Shown: piece by piece, positions 53,404-62,251 of the stretch | How the letters are laid out: the number at the start of each line of letters is the position of its first letter | Numbering within the stretch: the first letter of the stretch is position 1 | Assembly (NCBI RefSeq): GCF_000688295.1 | Contig: NZ_JHZF01000020.1 | Span: forward strand, 1 to 64,000 | DNA: 64,000 nucleotides | Reading direction: 5' to 3' | Source: Pseudooceanicola nanhaiensis DSM 18065 | GTDB lineage: Bacteria; Pseudomonadota; Alphaproteobacteria; Rhodobacterales; Rhodobacteraceae | Translations under genes and position numbers: made by a program | The notes under the pieces: generated by a model | The model's database searches: none | What the model was told of the DNA's origin: nothing | The model's input: only the letters and a program-made list of their open reading frames with translations

Positions 53404-54158
53404 AGCGCTTCGCGGACCCTCCCCCTGCCGCCCCAAATGCGTCGCGATCCGCGCCAGGTTTCGCTTCCCTGCGCACGCGGCGCAAGGCCTGCGAGCGAGG
53501 CGATGCGCCGTCGATCCAGCCGACCGAGTTCCGGTAGCTCTCCAAGCAAGACGGCCAGGACTGTGGGGCCGATGCGGGGGACGGCGCGCAGGAGCGCGGC
53601 CTGCCGTTCAAGGCCGGGATCGCTCGCGATGAGGTCGGCGATGGTCCTGTCCATCGTCTCGACACGCCGGTCCAGGATTCGGATCATCCGGTCGATCTCC
53701 GCCCGGATATCGGCGCTGCCTGCATTCTGGCGGCGGATCTTTTCCGCCTTGCGCATCTCGACCAGCTGCCTGCGGCGGCGGAGCAGGTCGCTCAGCCGGA
53801 CCCGGGCCGGGGACCGGGGAACGGTCGGCGTCAGGTCCAGCTTCTCCCCCATCTGGGCAAGGATTCGGGCATCGACGCGATCGGTCTTGGCCTGCACGCC
53901 GATCGCCCGGGTGAACTCTCGGGCCTGCCGGGGATTGACGCGCGCGTAGGCGAGGCCGCGCCTGGAGAGGGTGGCGATGAGAGGCCCGTCGCATCCGCTG
54001 GTTGCTTCAAAGACGACCAGCGCGTCCTCCGGCAGAGAGGTGGCCCATCGGATGATCGCGTCCGGCGTGTTCTTGATCCTCGCTGTGGCGCCGGACGGAA
54101 GGGAATGGGTATCGATCCAGCCACGGGCGAGGTCGCAGCCGATGAAGGTCTGTGGCAT
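53400..54158 (-). pseudogene. IS110-family transposase truncated by the IS5 element
   Basis: A DEDD transposase of the IS110 family: Asp near residue 9 (FIGCDLARGWIDTHSLPSG), Glu near 51 (ALVVFEATSGCDGPLIATLS), Asp residues near 93 and 96 (QAKTDRVDARILAQMGEKL), and the C-terminal domain with LRAVPRIGPTVLAVLLGELP and RRIASLAGLAPRAQGSETWR. Text stops at GRVREAL, about 60-80 residues short, exactly where the IS5 repeat begins. Start ATG 54158. The missing end is not seen on the other side of the IS5 copy. Confidence 0.86.
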
Positions 54159-54333
54159 GGTATGGGCTCCTGTCCGTGTCGTGCGGGATCGGGGCCAACC
54201 GTCCCAAGCAACTGTTCAGTTTGATCGTGACGTGGAAGGGACCCTTGCTCCCACACGGGCTCACGGGCCTTGGGGAGGACGGCTCCCTTCCACACCCGTG
54301 TTCCTACAACATCGCCAACAGACAGGGGGGCCG

Positions 54334-55995
54334 TCAGGCGTCGGTGCCGGTCCCCAGCTTCTTGTATAGGTAGGAGCGGGACACCCCGAGATGCTCGGCC
54401 GCCTTCTTCTTGTTGCCCTTGAACCGGATCACCGCGTCGTGGATCAGATGCAGCTCGAGGTCCTCCAGCGCGTCCTTGAGCGAGCCGCCGCCGCTGGTCG
54501 AGAAGGAGGTCGCCCGCTCCGTATCCGGCGCAGTGTCGTCGCCGGGTCCGGACTCGAAATCCTCGAGCTTCAGCTTGCTGCCTTCCGCGAAGACGAAGGC
54601 GCGTTCGACCACGTGGCGCAATTGGCGGACGTTGCCGGGCCAGGACCGCTCCATTAGGTGATGGGCGATCTCCATCTCGACCTCCGGCACGTCGCGGCCA
54701 TACTGGGCGGCAAGCTCGGCCACGAAGTGGTTCAGCAGCAGCGGGATATCCTCGCGGCGCTGGTCCAGCGGCGGGATCTGGATGGTGACCGGGCTGATCC
54801 GGTAATAGAGGTCCAGCCGGAACTTCTCCTGCTCGACAAAGGCCTCCAGATCGCGGTTCGTGGCGCTGCAGAGCCTGAAATCCACCCGCTTGGGCTTGTC
54901 GCCGCCGACCCGTTCGACGATCCGGTCCTGCAGAACCCGCAACAGTTTTGTCTGCACCTCGAGCGGCATGTCCCCGATCTCGTCCAGAAAGATCGTGCCC
55001 TTGTCGGCCTGTTCGAACTTGCCCACGCGGCCCTTGCGGTCGGCGCCGGTGAACGAGCCGGCCTCGTAGCCGAACAGTTCGCTTTCCACGAGCGAGACGG
55101 GCAGGGCGGCGGCGTTGACCGTCACCATCCGCTGGTCCTTGCGAGAGCTCAGCTGATGCAACGCCTGCGCGACCAGTTCCTTGCCGGTGCCGCTTTCGCC
55201 CTGGATCAGGACGGGGATGTCGAGCGGGGCGATCTTGCGGATCTGGTCCCTGAGCGACCGCATGGCGAGGCTGTTGCCGATGATCGCGTCCAGGAAATCG
55301 ACCGGCCCGCTTTCCTTGGTCTTGCGGGCGTTCGACTTGTAGGTCTCGATCTGCCCTTCCAGATCGCTGATCTTGCGCGCCATCGCCTCCAACTGCTGGG
55401 GGCCCTTGAACATCACCCGACCGATGGCGCCGACGATCTTCTTGCCGTGGCGGATCGGGTAGCGCGACACGACGCGGTCGACGCCCTTCATCCGCTGGAC
55501 CTGCCCAACCTCGGCGACGCCGGTCTTCAGCGTCAGGTGCAGGCGCGTGTTCTCGATCACGTCGCGCACCGGCTTGCCGACACCGCCGCCCGGTTCGAGG
55601 CCGAAGAACTTTTCATGGACGGGCGAGATATAGGCCATCTTGGCGTTCGCATCGACGATGGTCATTGCGTCGTAGGGATCGTTCAGGATGTGGTTCAGGA
55701 TGTCATAGGCGAAATCCACGCGCATCACGAACTGCAGGACAGTGTCCGCGGGCGGCGAAGAAATCAGGACGACATACCCGGCGGGATAGGGTGAAACGAA
55801 CCCGACGAACCGGGCGTCGTTCAGCAGGATCGGCACGAAACGGCGTTCGGCGGCATCCTCCAGCCATTCGGAGTCGGAAATGATCGCACGGATTCGGACA
55901 TCTTCGGCCGCGCCGGAGGCGAGCAGGCATTTCCCTTTGTTATCAGTGACAAGGACGCCCTTTATCCCGGTGTCTTCACCGCTTTCGGCACTCAT
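54334..55995 (-). CDS. PAS-type sigma54 enhancer-binding activator (AAA+, Fis HTH)
   Basis: A 553-residue activator. The N-terminal 95 residues are an unnamed sensor, followed by a PAS domain at about 100-200 ([56 protein letters not shown]), a short coiled linker, then the AAA+ domain: Walker A GESGTGKE at 266-273, sigma54-contact loop GSFTGA at 313-318 (usual GAFTGA with Ser), Walker [11 protein letters not shown] at 333-342, and [19 protein letters not shown] near 470. The C-terminus is a Fis-type helix ([20 protein letters not shown]). Start ATG 55995 follows GGGAGGGTTGC. It is divergent from rpoN and surely governs the -24/-12 promoters nearby. The signal is unknown; no receiver domain, so no phosphorelay partner is implied. 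Confidence 0.93.
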   Translation of the reverse strand: MSAESGEDTGIKGVLVTDNKGKCLLASGAAEDVRIRAIISDSEWLEDAAERRFVPILLNDARFVGFVSPYPAGYVVLISSPPADTVLQFVMRVDFAYDILNHILNDPYDAMTIVDANAKMAYISPVHEKFFGLEPGGGVGKPVRDVIENTRLHLTLKTGVAEVGQVQRMKGVDRVVSRYPIRHGKKIVGAIGRVMFKGPQQLEAMARKISDLEGQIETYKSNARKTKESGPVDFLDAIIGNSLAMRSLRDQIRKIAPLDIPVLIQGESGTGKELVAQALHQLSSRKDQRMVTVNAAALPVSLVESELFGYEAGSFTGADRKGRVGKFEQADKGTIFLDEIGDMPLEVQTKLLRVLQDRIVERVGGDKPKRVDFRLCSATNRDLEAFVEQEKFRLDLYYRISPVTIQIPPLDQRREDIPLLLNHFVAELAAQYGRDVPEVEMEIAHHLMERSWPGNVRQLRHVVERAFVFAEGSKLKLEDFESGPGDDTAPDTERATSFSTSGGGSLKDALEDLELHLIHDAVIRFKGNKKKAAEHLGVSRSYLYKKLGTGTDA

Positions 55996-56040
55996 GCAAC
56001 CCTCCCATGGCGACACATTCTCCAATCGCCGACATTAGGT

Positions 56041-56066
56041 GTGTCCTTGACATGGACACTTGTCAA
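56041..56066. promoter_or_regulatory. Inverted repeats: candidate upstream activating site
   Basis: Two overlapping inverted repeats: GTGTCC-TTGACAT-GGACAC (56041-56059) and TTGACA-N8-TGTCAA (56047-56066); a further TGTCC follows at 56074. They lie about 65-90 bp before the -24 element of rpoN and 46-71 bp before the divergent activator start, the usual place for an enhancer-binding protein. Binding is inferred. Confidence 0.5.
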
Positions 56067-56130
56067 TCAAACCTGTCCACAAAGTAGCTTGATGCGTGAC
56101 CTCAATAAATGCAAAGGTGCGACTCGGTGT

Positions 56131-56147
56131 TTGGCATGTCTATTGCT
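56131..56147 (+). promoter_or_regulatory. Sigma54 promoter (-24/-12) of rpoN
   Basis: TTGGCATGTCTATTGCT has GG at 56133-56134 and GC at 56145-56146, spaced by ten bases, and matches the TGGCAYG-N4-TTGC consensus. It leaves a leader of about 105 bp to the ATG at 56264. This predicts that the sigma factor drives its own gene, with help of the divergent activator. Confidence 0.82.
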
Positions 56148-56263
56148 TTCAAGGGCACCAACCGGTCGAGGAGGGGCGGCGCTTTGAAATGCGCGGCCTG
56201 ACCGGAGCACCCCGAAAGGGGATGGCCCGCACAAAGCCGGGTCGGGGAAGAAGGGGGGAAGAC

Positions 56264-57679
56264 ATGGAACTCAGGCCGAACCAGTTTCAGCAGCAACGGC
56301 AGTCGCTGTCGATCACCGGGCAGGTGATCCAGTCGATCCGGCTGCTGCAATACGGCAACCACGAACTCGAGGAATTCCTGCGCGAACAGGCGGACGACAA
56401 CCCGTTGATAAAGGTCGTCGGCGGCGCGTCGGACATGCCCGCGAAAAGCGAGGCGGCGCGCGGTGTCGAGAACAATCGCCAGTCCTGCCCGAACGCCGCG
56501 CTGCGGCTGCCGATCTCTGGCGCAGGCGACGATATGCCGGGGCCGGACCAGTATATCGAGGCGCGCGTCTCGCTGCGGGATCACCTGATCGCACAGGTCG
56601 ACCTGATGCTGGACGCGCCCGTCGATCGCCTGATCGCGCGCGAGATCGTCGAGTCGCTGGACGCCGACGGATACCTGCGCCGCGACACGGAGATCATGGC
56701 GGATCTGCTGGGTGTGCCTGCGGACCGGTTCGATGCCGTCCTGCGCACCGTGCAGTCCTGCGAGCCGACCGGCGTCGCCGCGCGCGATCTGGCCGAGTGC
56801 CTGTCGCTCCAGCTTGCGGAACGTGACCGCCTGACAGCCCCGATGCGCGCGCTGCTCGGCAATCTCGGGCTGCTCGGCGACTACAAGATCGACGCGCTGG
56901 CCCGTGTCTGCGGCGTGGATGCTGCAGGCGTCATGGAACTGGCCCGCCAGATCCGCGAACTCGATCCCCGTCCGGGCCTGCAATTCGATGCCGAACCGGT
57001 CGTGATGGCCCTGCCGGACATTCACGTCGAGATGGCCGAGGACGGCACGCTGAGCGTCGCGCTGAACACGGATGTCATGCCGCGCGTGCTGATCGACCGG
57101 GAATATCACGCCCGGATCAGCGCCCGCATCGACGGCACGGCCGAGCAGCGCTTCATGATCGACTCCATGCGCAACGCGAACTGGCTGGCGCGCAATATCG
57201 ACCAGCGGGCGCAGACGATCCTGCGGGTCGCGACCGAGATCGTGACGAAGCAGAGCGACTTCTTCCGCTACGGCGCGGGCAGCCTGAAGCCGCTGTCGCT
57301 CAAGGACATCGCGGCCGAGGTCGATCTGCATGAATCCACCGTGTGTCGCGCCGTCGCGGACAAATACATGATGACCCCGCGCGGCATGTTCGAGCTGAAG
57401 TTCTTCTTCACCAACGCGCTCGGCGTGGTGGATGGCGACGACATGCTGTCCGTCGAAACCGTCCGCCATCGCATCCGGCAACTGGTGGAGGCAGAAAAGC
57501 CCACCGACATCCTGTCGGATCAGGCGATCATGGACACGCTGAGGTCCGAAGGCATCGACATCGCGCGGCGGACCGTCGCGAAATACCGCGAGATGATGGA
57601 CATTCCGACCTCGCGGAAACGCAAGCGGCTCAAGGCTCCGTTGCCTCTGGCCCGTGGTGTCCTGGCGGCGGCGGAGTGA
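56264..57679 (+). CDS. rpoN: RNA polymerase sigma54 factor (RpoN)
   Basis: A 471-residue sigma54. N-terminal Gln-rich activator region (RPNQFQQQRQSLSITGQVIQ, SIRLLQYGNHELEEFLREQA), a linker, the core-binding domain (LDADGYLRRDTEIMADLLGV, PTGVAARDLAECLSLQLAER), the HTH (LKDIAAEVDLHESTVCRAVA) and the RpoN box near the end (ARRTVAKYREMMDIPTSRKR). ATG 56264 follows AAGGGGGGAAG; the open frame upstream adds residues unlike the family and would run over the promoter. It is unlikely to be the housekeeping copy: it lacks the usual lptB/hpf/ptsN neighbours, is transcribed from a -24/-12 promoter, and sits between its activator and a catabolic operon. Whether a second rpoN exists elsewhere cannot be seen. 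Confidence 0.93.
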   Translation: MELRPNQFQQQRQSLSITGQVIQSIRLLQYGNHELEEFLREQADDNPLIKVVGGASDMPAKSEAARGVENNRQSCPNAALRLPISGAGDDMPGPDQYIEARVSLRDHLIAQVDLMLDAPVDRLIAREIVESLDADGYLRRDTEIMADLLGVPADRFDAVLRTVQSCEPTGVAARDLAECLSLQLAERDRLTAPMRALLGNLGLLGDYKIDALARVCGVDAAGVMELARQIRELDPRPGLQFDAEPVVMALPDIHVEMAEDGTLSVALNTDVMPRVLIDREYHARISARIDGTAEQRFMIDSMRNANWLARNIDQRAQTILRVATEIVTKQSDFFRYGAGSLKPLSLKDIAAEVDLHESTVCRAVADKYMMTPRGMFELKFFFTNALGVVDGDDMLSVETVRHRIRQLVEAEKPTDILSDQAIMDTLRSEGIDIARRTVAKYREMMDIPTSRKRKRLKAPLPLARGVLAAAE

Positions 57680-57749
57680 AGTGGCGCGCCTGCGCGGGGT
57701 ACTGCCGGTCCGGGGAATCCCTCCACCTGTAAAGTCGTGGCGCCGCATT

Positions 57750-57767
57750 TTGGCACGGGCATTGCAT
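57750..57767 (+). promoter_or_regulatory. Sigma54 promoter (-24/-12) of the catabolic operon
   Basis: TTGGCACGGGCATTGCAT is almost perfect consensus: GG at 57752-57753, GC at 57764-57765, ten bases apart. The first gene starts about 35-45 bp later. There is no other promoter-like element before 64000, so all six genes are probably read from here. Confidence 0.9.
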
Positions 57768-57800
57768 CTGTAGTTCGGTGACAGACAAGAGATGTGGGCC

Positions 57801-59033
57801 ATGACAAACCAGCCAAGTGCAGAGCAGCAGCAATCGACCGGATTGCCCTATGAAACCCTGCCGATCGTGGAGTCGGGACAGACCTTCGGCTTTCTGAACG
57901 GCGTCCGTGTCCTCGACCTGACGACGTCGGTCGCCGGTCCCTATGCGACGATGCTGTTGTCCGATTTCGGGGCCGAGATCATCAAGGTCGAACGCCCTGC
58001 CGGTGACGATGCCCGCGCCTGGGGCCCGCCGTTCCTGCACGGGCAGGCGCTGTGGTTCGCTGCGGTGAACCGCAACAAGCGCAGTGTCGTGATCGATGCA
58101 CAGACCGAACAGGGCCGCGCCGACCTGCTGGCGCTGGTGCGGACCGCCGACGTGGTCGTGACGAACCAGCCGCCGTCGGTGCAGAAGAAGCTGGGCCTCG
58201 ACTACGACACGCTGAAGCAGGAGCGCGAGGGCCTGATCTTTGTCGCCATCACCGGCTTCGGACTTGAAGGCGAGCGGGCGAACCTGACCTGCTACGACCT
58301 GATCGCCGAGGGCTATTCCGGGATCATGGACATCACCGGCCCCGCCGGGGCCGAGCCGCAGAAGATCGGCGCTCCGGCGGCGGACATGCTGGCCGGTCAG
58401 GACGCGGCGATGGCGACGATGGCCGCACTGGCCGGACGTCACCAGAACGGCGGGCAGGGCCAGTGCATCGACGTCAGCCTTGTCGAGAGCATGACCCGCT
58501 TCCTGTCGTGCCGGATTTCCCCCTACCTCGGCGCGGGCGAGATCCCCGAGCGGACGGGCGGGCGCGACAGCGTCATCGCGATCTACCAGCCGTTCGAGAC
58601 GGCGGATCATCCGATCACGCTGGGCCTCGGGTCCGATGCGATCTGGAGCCGGTTCTGGAAAGCGCTCGGCGATCCCGAATTCGCGGCCCGCGAGGACTTC
58701 CGCAGCAACGCCGACCGCCGCGAGAACCGCGTCGAGATCGTCGAGCGGATCCAGTCGCTGCTGCTCAAGGAAACCCGCGCGCACTGGCTGGACGTCTTCC
58801 GCGACGCCCGCGTGCCCGCCGGGCCGATCAACCGCGTGGACGAGGTCGCCGCGGACGAACATCTGCGGGCGCGCGATCTTTTCTATGCAGTCGAGGACGA
58901 TGAGGGCAGGATCCTGCCGCAGATCGGTCTTGGCATCCGCATCAACGGGCAGGCCAGCACCGCGCGCCTCGCCCCGCCGCGTCTCGGCGCGGACACGCAG
59001 GCGATCCTGCGCGATCTCAAACCGTCCGAGTGA
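57801..59033 (+). CDS. CaiB/BaiF CoA-transferase of the sigma54 operon
   Basis: A 410-residue class III CoA-transferase: GVRVLDLTTSVAGPYATMLL, SDFGAEIIKVERPAGDDARA, NRNKRSVVIDAQTEQGRADL, presumed catalytic Asp near residue 195 (APAADMLAGQDAAMATMAAL), GQGQCIDVSLVESMTRFLSC. ATG 57801 has AAGAG nine bases upstream and is preferred to ATG 57792, where AAGAG would be too close. It is the first gene after the -24/-12 promoter. It could exchange CoA between the substrate acid and a late product such as a dicarboxylyl-CoA, complementing the ligase two genes on. The gene is undamaged, like all genes of this cluster. Confidence 0.9.
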   Translation: MTNQPSAEQQQSTGLPYETLPIVESGQTFGFLNGVRVLDLTTSVAGPYATMLLSDFGAEIIKVERPAGDDARAWGPPFLHGQALWFAAVNRNKRSVVIDAQTEQGRADLLALVRTADVVVTNQPPSVQKKLGLDYDTLKQEREGLIFVAITGFGLEGERANLTCYDLIAEGYSGIMDITGPAGAEPQKIGAPAADMLAGQDAAMATMAALAGRHQNGGQGQCIDVSLVESMTRFLSCRISPYLGAGEIPERTGGRDSVIAIYQPFETADHPITLGLGSDAIWSRFWKALGDPEFAAREDFRSNADRRENRVEIVERIQSLLLKETRAHWLDVFRDARVPAGPINRVDEVAADEHLRARDLFYAVEDDEGRILPQIGLGIRINGQASTARLAPPRLGADTQAILRDLKPSE

Positions 59034-59068
59034 CGGGTCCCGAACAGAACATGAAGGAAGGACAAGAC

Positions 59069-59848
59069 ATGGCTTTCAAGGAAATCATTTATCAGGAAGA
59101 CGGCCCGATCGGGACCATCACGATGAACCGCCCGGACGACGGCAACATGTTCACCGAGACGATGTGCCACGAGATCCGCGACTGCATCGAGGGCATCCGC
59201 CGCGAGACGCGGACCCGTGTCGTCGTGCTGACCGGCGCGGGCGACCGGTTCTTCTGCATCGGCGGATCCAAGGACGGGATGGAAAAGACCAAGCTCTATG
59301 CCGGCACCCTGCCGACGCTGGAGATGTACGAGGCCATCGACAAGCTGCAGAAGCCGGTGATCGCCAGCGTGAACGGCTTTGCCGTCGGCGGCGGCAACGT
59401 GCTGCAGATGGTCTGCGACGTCACCATCGCCAAGGAATCCGCGATCTTCCGTCAGGTCGGTCCGATGATGGGTTCGTTCGATGCGGGCTATGGCACGTGG
59501 TATCTCGAAGACCTGGTCGGCAAGAAGAAGGCCAAGGAGATGTGGTACGCGAACCCCAAGCTGACCGCGGCGCAGGCGATGGAGATCGGCCTGATCAACC
59601 GTGTCGCCCCGGATGCGGAACTGGCCGAAAAGACCAAGGAGTTCGCACTGGAGATCGCGGATCGCGGTGCCTTCGCGCTTGCCTCGATCAAGGGTGCGTT
59701 CAACGCCCGTCACGGCGGCGTCGGCGGCCTGTCCCGCGTGACCCACGACCTGCTGCTCAGCCAGTATCTGGGCACCGAGGAATCGAAGGAGCTCAAGGAG
59801 AGCTTCGCCGGGCGGCGCCAGCCGGATGCGACCAAGTTCGGGCACTGA
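59069..59848 (+). CDS. BadI/MenB-type ring-cleaving beta-ketoacyl-CoA hydrolase
   Basis: A 259-residue crotonase that matches BadI (2-ketocyclohexanecarboxyl-CoA hydrolase) and MenB rather than hydratases: GAGDRFFCIGGSKDG for the oxyanion hole, SVNGFAVGGGNVLQMVCDVT without the hydratase Glu, then FRQVGPMMGSFDAGYGTWYL, where GSFD-GYG is the BadI/MenB signature with its catalytic Asp, and KKKAKEMWYANPKLTAAQAM. BadI opens the cyclohexanone ring by a reverse Dieckmann reaction, giving pimelyl-CoA. Start ATG 59069 follows GGAAGGACAAG. It lies 35 bp after the CoA-transferase. A MenB role is unlikely, as no other menaquinone gene is near. Confidence 0.85.
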   Translation: MAFKEIIYQEDGPIGTITMNRPDDGNMFTETMCHEIRDCIEGIRRETRTRVVVLTGAGDRFFCIGGSKDGMEKTKLYAGTLPTLEMYEAIDKLQKPVIASVNGFAVGGGNVLQMVCDVTIAKESAIFRQVGPMMGSFDAGYGTWYLEDLVGKKKAKEMWYANPKLTAAQAMEIGLINRVAPDAELAEKTKEFALEIADRGAFALASIKGAFNARHGGVGGLSRVTHDLLLSQYLGTEESKELKESFAGRRQPDATKFGH

Positions 59849-59857
59849 GGCGGACAC

Positions 59858-61477
59858 ATGAAACCATTCCTCACGCTTCATGATCCCCAGACGGCACGAG
59901 AGTTCTACGCCCGCGGGCTGTGGAAGGACGACACGTTCTATTCGCTGATGAACGATCACGCGGACCGTCGCCCCGACGATATCGCGCTGGTGGACGGGCT
60001 GACCTCGCTGCCGTGGTGTGCCTTGAAGGCGAGGGTGGACGCCATGGCCGACAGCCTGCTGTCGCAGGGTATCGGCGCCGGCGACCGTGTGGCGATCTGG
60101 ATGTCGAACAGGATCGAGGCGGTGATCACCTTCCTCGCCTGCTCGCGGGAGGGGATTGCCTGCAATCCCTCCCTCCACCGTACCTACACCTGCGGCGAGA
60201 TCGTCGAACTGCTGACCGAACTGTCGGCCAGCGCGCTGGTGACCGAGGACGGCTGGGGCGCGGATCGTGATACGGTCGACCTTTACGAACTGCTGAAGGA
60301 CCTGCCGTTCCTCAAGAAGGTCTACACGCCCGATACCTTCCCGCAGTACATCACCGGCGTCGACCGGACGCCGCATTCGAACCCGGACAGCGTCGTCTAC
60401 CTCGCCTTCACCTCGGGCACGACGGGCAAGCCCAAGTGCGTCATGCACTCGTGCAACACGCTGCTGTCCAACGCCCGCGACCTCGCGCGGGACTGGGCGC
60501 TGTCGGAACAGACGGTGCTGCTGACGCTCAGCCCGCTGTCGCACCACATCGCCTGGGTGGCCTGCGGGCAATGGCTGGTCTCGGGCGGCCGCTTCGTCAC
60601 CGATCATCCGCCCGAGGGCATGGACCGGCTGGCGTGGATCGTGGAATCCGGCGCGACCTACGTGCTGGGCGTGCCGACCCACGCGATGGACATCCTCGCC
60701 GAACAGAAGCGGCAGGGCATGGAACGGCTGGGACAGGTCCAGACCTTTTACATGGCAGGCTCCGCGATCCCCGAGGTCGTGGCGCAGGCCTTCGTGGATC
60801 AGGGGATCACGCCGCAGAACATCTACGGCATGACCGAATGCTCGTCGCACCAGTACACCCATCCCAGCGACCCCAAGGAGGTCTGGATCCAGACCTGCGG
60901 ACGGGGCGGACCGGCCTACGAGGTCAAGATCTGGGATCCGGCGAACCCGGACGTGGAACTGCCGCGCGGCCAGACCGGCAACATCGGCGGGCGCGGCGCG
61001 GCGATGATGCTGGGCTATTTCGCCAACCAGGCCGCGACCGAGAAGACGATGAACCGGCACGGCTACCTGCTGTCCGGCGACCTCGGATCGTTCGACATCA
61101 ACGGCAACCTGCGGATCGAGGGGCGGATCAAGGACGTCATCATCCGCGGCGGCCACAACATCAATCCCTCGCGGATCGAGTCCCTGACGCTTGAACACAA
61201 GCGGGTCGAGAAGGCGGCCGTCTTCGGCCTGCCCGACGACCGGCTGGGCGAAAAGGTCTGCCTTGCGGTCATCGGCGATGTCTCGCCCGAGGAGATGCTG
61301 GCGCATCTCGCCCGTGAAGGCCTGTCGAAATACGACATGCCGGAATGGTTCCTCGATGTGCGGGCGATGCCCCTCACCGCCAGCGGCAAAATCCTGAAAC
61401 GCGAAATGATCGACATGGTGGGGCGCGGCGAACTGAGCCCGCTGCCGGTCCGCTACAAGATGGCGAGGGCGGAGTAA
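59858..61477 (+). CDS. AMP-forming acyl-CoA ligase
   Basis: A 539-residue adenylate-forming ligase with all core motifs: P-loop VYLAFTSGTTGKPKCVMHSC near 184-203, LLTLSPLSHHIAWVACGQWL, IYGMTECSSHQYTHPSDPKE (A5), GYLLSGDLGSFDINGNLRIE (A7), GRIKDVIIRGGHNINPSRIE (A8) and the catalytic Lys in LTASGKILKREMIDMVG (A10). In R. palustris the corresponding step is AliA, cyclohexanecarboxylate-CoA ligase; I propose the same role by context. It is part of a tight operon with gaps below 40 bp. The exact acid cannot be read from the motifs. Confidence 0.9.
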   Translation: MKPFLTLHDPQTAREFYARGLWKDDTFYSLMNDHADRRPDDIALVDGLTSLPWCALKARVDAMADSLLSQGIGAGDRVAIWMSNRIEAVITFLACSREGIACNPSLHRTYTCGEIVELLTELSASALVTEDGWGADRDTVDLYELLKDLPFLKKVYTPDTFPQYITGVDRTPHSNPDSVVYLAFTSGTTGKPKCVMHSCNTLLSNARDLARDWALSEQTVLLTLSPLSHHIAWVACGQWLVSGGRFVTDHPPEGMDRLAWIVESGATYVLGVPTHAMDILAEQKRQGMERLGQVQTFYMAGSAIPEVVAQAFVDQGITPQNIYGMTECSSHQYTHPSDPKEVWIQTCGRGGPAYEVKIWDPANPDVELPRGQTGNIGGRGAAMMLGYFANQAATEKTMNRHGYLLSGDLGSFDINGNLRIEGRIKDVIIRGGHNINPSRIESLTLEHKRVEKAAVFGLPDDRLGEKVCLAVIGDVSPEEMLAHLAREGLSKYDMPEWFLDVRAMPLTASGKILKREMIDMVGRGELSPLPVRYKMARAE

Positions 61478-61480
61478 CCA

Positions 61481-62251
61481 ATGCCTGTAGAACTGAAGAA
61501 GGACGGCGATTTCGCCGTCCTCACCCTCAATCGTCCCGAGGCACTGAACGCGCTGTCGTTCTCGATCCTCGGTGACATCGGCCGCGCGTTGGACGAGGTC
61601 GCGGCGATGAAGGACATCCGCGCGCTGCTGGTCACCGGCGCGGGCGACAAGGCGTTCTGCGCCGGCGCGGACATCAAAGAACTGCGCAACCGCCCGCTGA
61701 TCGACCAGAAGCGCGGGGCCGAACTGGGCCAGTCGGTCTTTGCCAAGCTCGGCACCCTGCCGGTCGCTTCGGTGGCACTGGTCAACGGCTATGCCTTCGG
61801 CGGCGGGTCGGAACTGGCGCTGGCCTGCACCTTCCGGCTGGCCTCGCCGAACGCGATCTTCGGCCTGCCCGAGATCAAGCTGGGCCTGATCCCCGGCTAC
61901 GGAGGCACGCAGCGCCTGCCGCGTCTGGTGGGCGAGGGCCGCGCGCTTGAGATCATCATGACCGGCCGCAACGTGAAGGCCGACGAGGCCGAGCGCATCG
62001 GGCTGGTGAACGCGGTGGTCGAGGGCGACCTGATGCAAGCGGGCCGCGACTTCGCGGGCAAGTTCACCCGCTACAGCCTGCCGGTGCTGGAATTCGCGCG
62101 CCGCGCGGTCCAGCGGGCGGGCGACGTCACGCTTGAGGAAGGGCTGCGGATCGAGGCCGACCTGTCGACGCTCGCCTATCGCACGGCGGATGCCGAGGAA
62201 GGCATGGCCGCCTTCGAAGAGAAACGCAAAGCGGAGTTCAGGGATGGCTGA
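61481..62251 (+). CDS. Enoyl-CoA hydratase, canonical (BadK-like role)
   Basis: A 256-residue hydratase with both catalytic Glu: LVNGYAFGGGSELALACTFR and FGLPEIKLGLIPGYGGTQRL, and the oxyanion segment TGAGDKAFCAGADIKELRNR. So it is a genuine hydratase, unlike several crotonases elsewhere in the window. In the Ali/Bad route the matching enzyme BadK hydrates cyclohex-1-ene-1-carboxyl-CoA. The start is three bases after the ligase stop, and the end overlaps the next start by eight bases. Confidence 0.9.
   Translation: MPVELKKDGDFAVLTLNRPEALNALSFSILGDIGRALDEVAAMKDIRALLVTGAGDKAFCAGADIKELRNRPLIDQKRGAELGQSVFAKLGTLPVASVALVNGYAFGGGSELALACTFRLASPNAIFGLPEIKLGLIPGYGGTQRLPRLVGEGRALEIIMTGRNVKADEAERIGLVNAVVEGDLMQAGRDFAGKFTRYSLPVLEFARRAVQRAGDVTLEEGLRIEADLSTLAYRTADAEEGMAAFEEKRKAEFRDG

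Noticed and set aside
59069-59848. MenB (naphthoate synthase) for menaquinone synthesis
   Set aside because: The GSFD-GYG motif is shared by MenB and BadI, but no menaquinone gene is adjacent, whereas every other step of the BadI route is.
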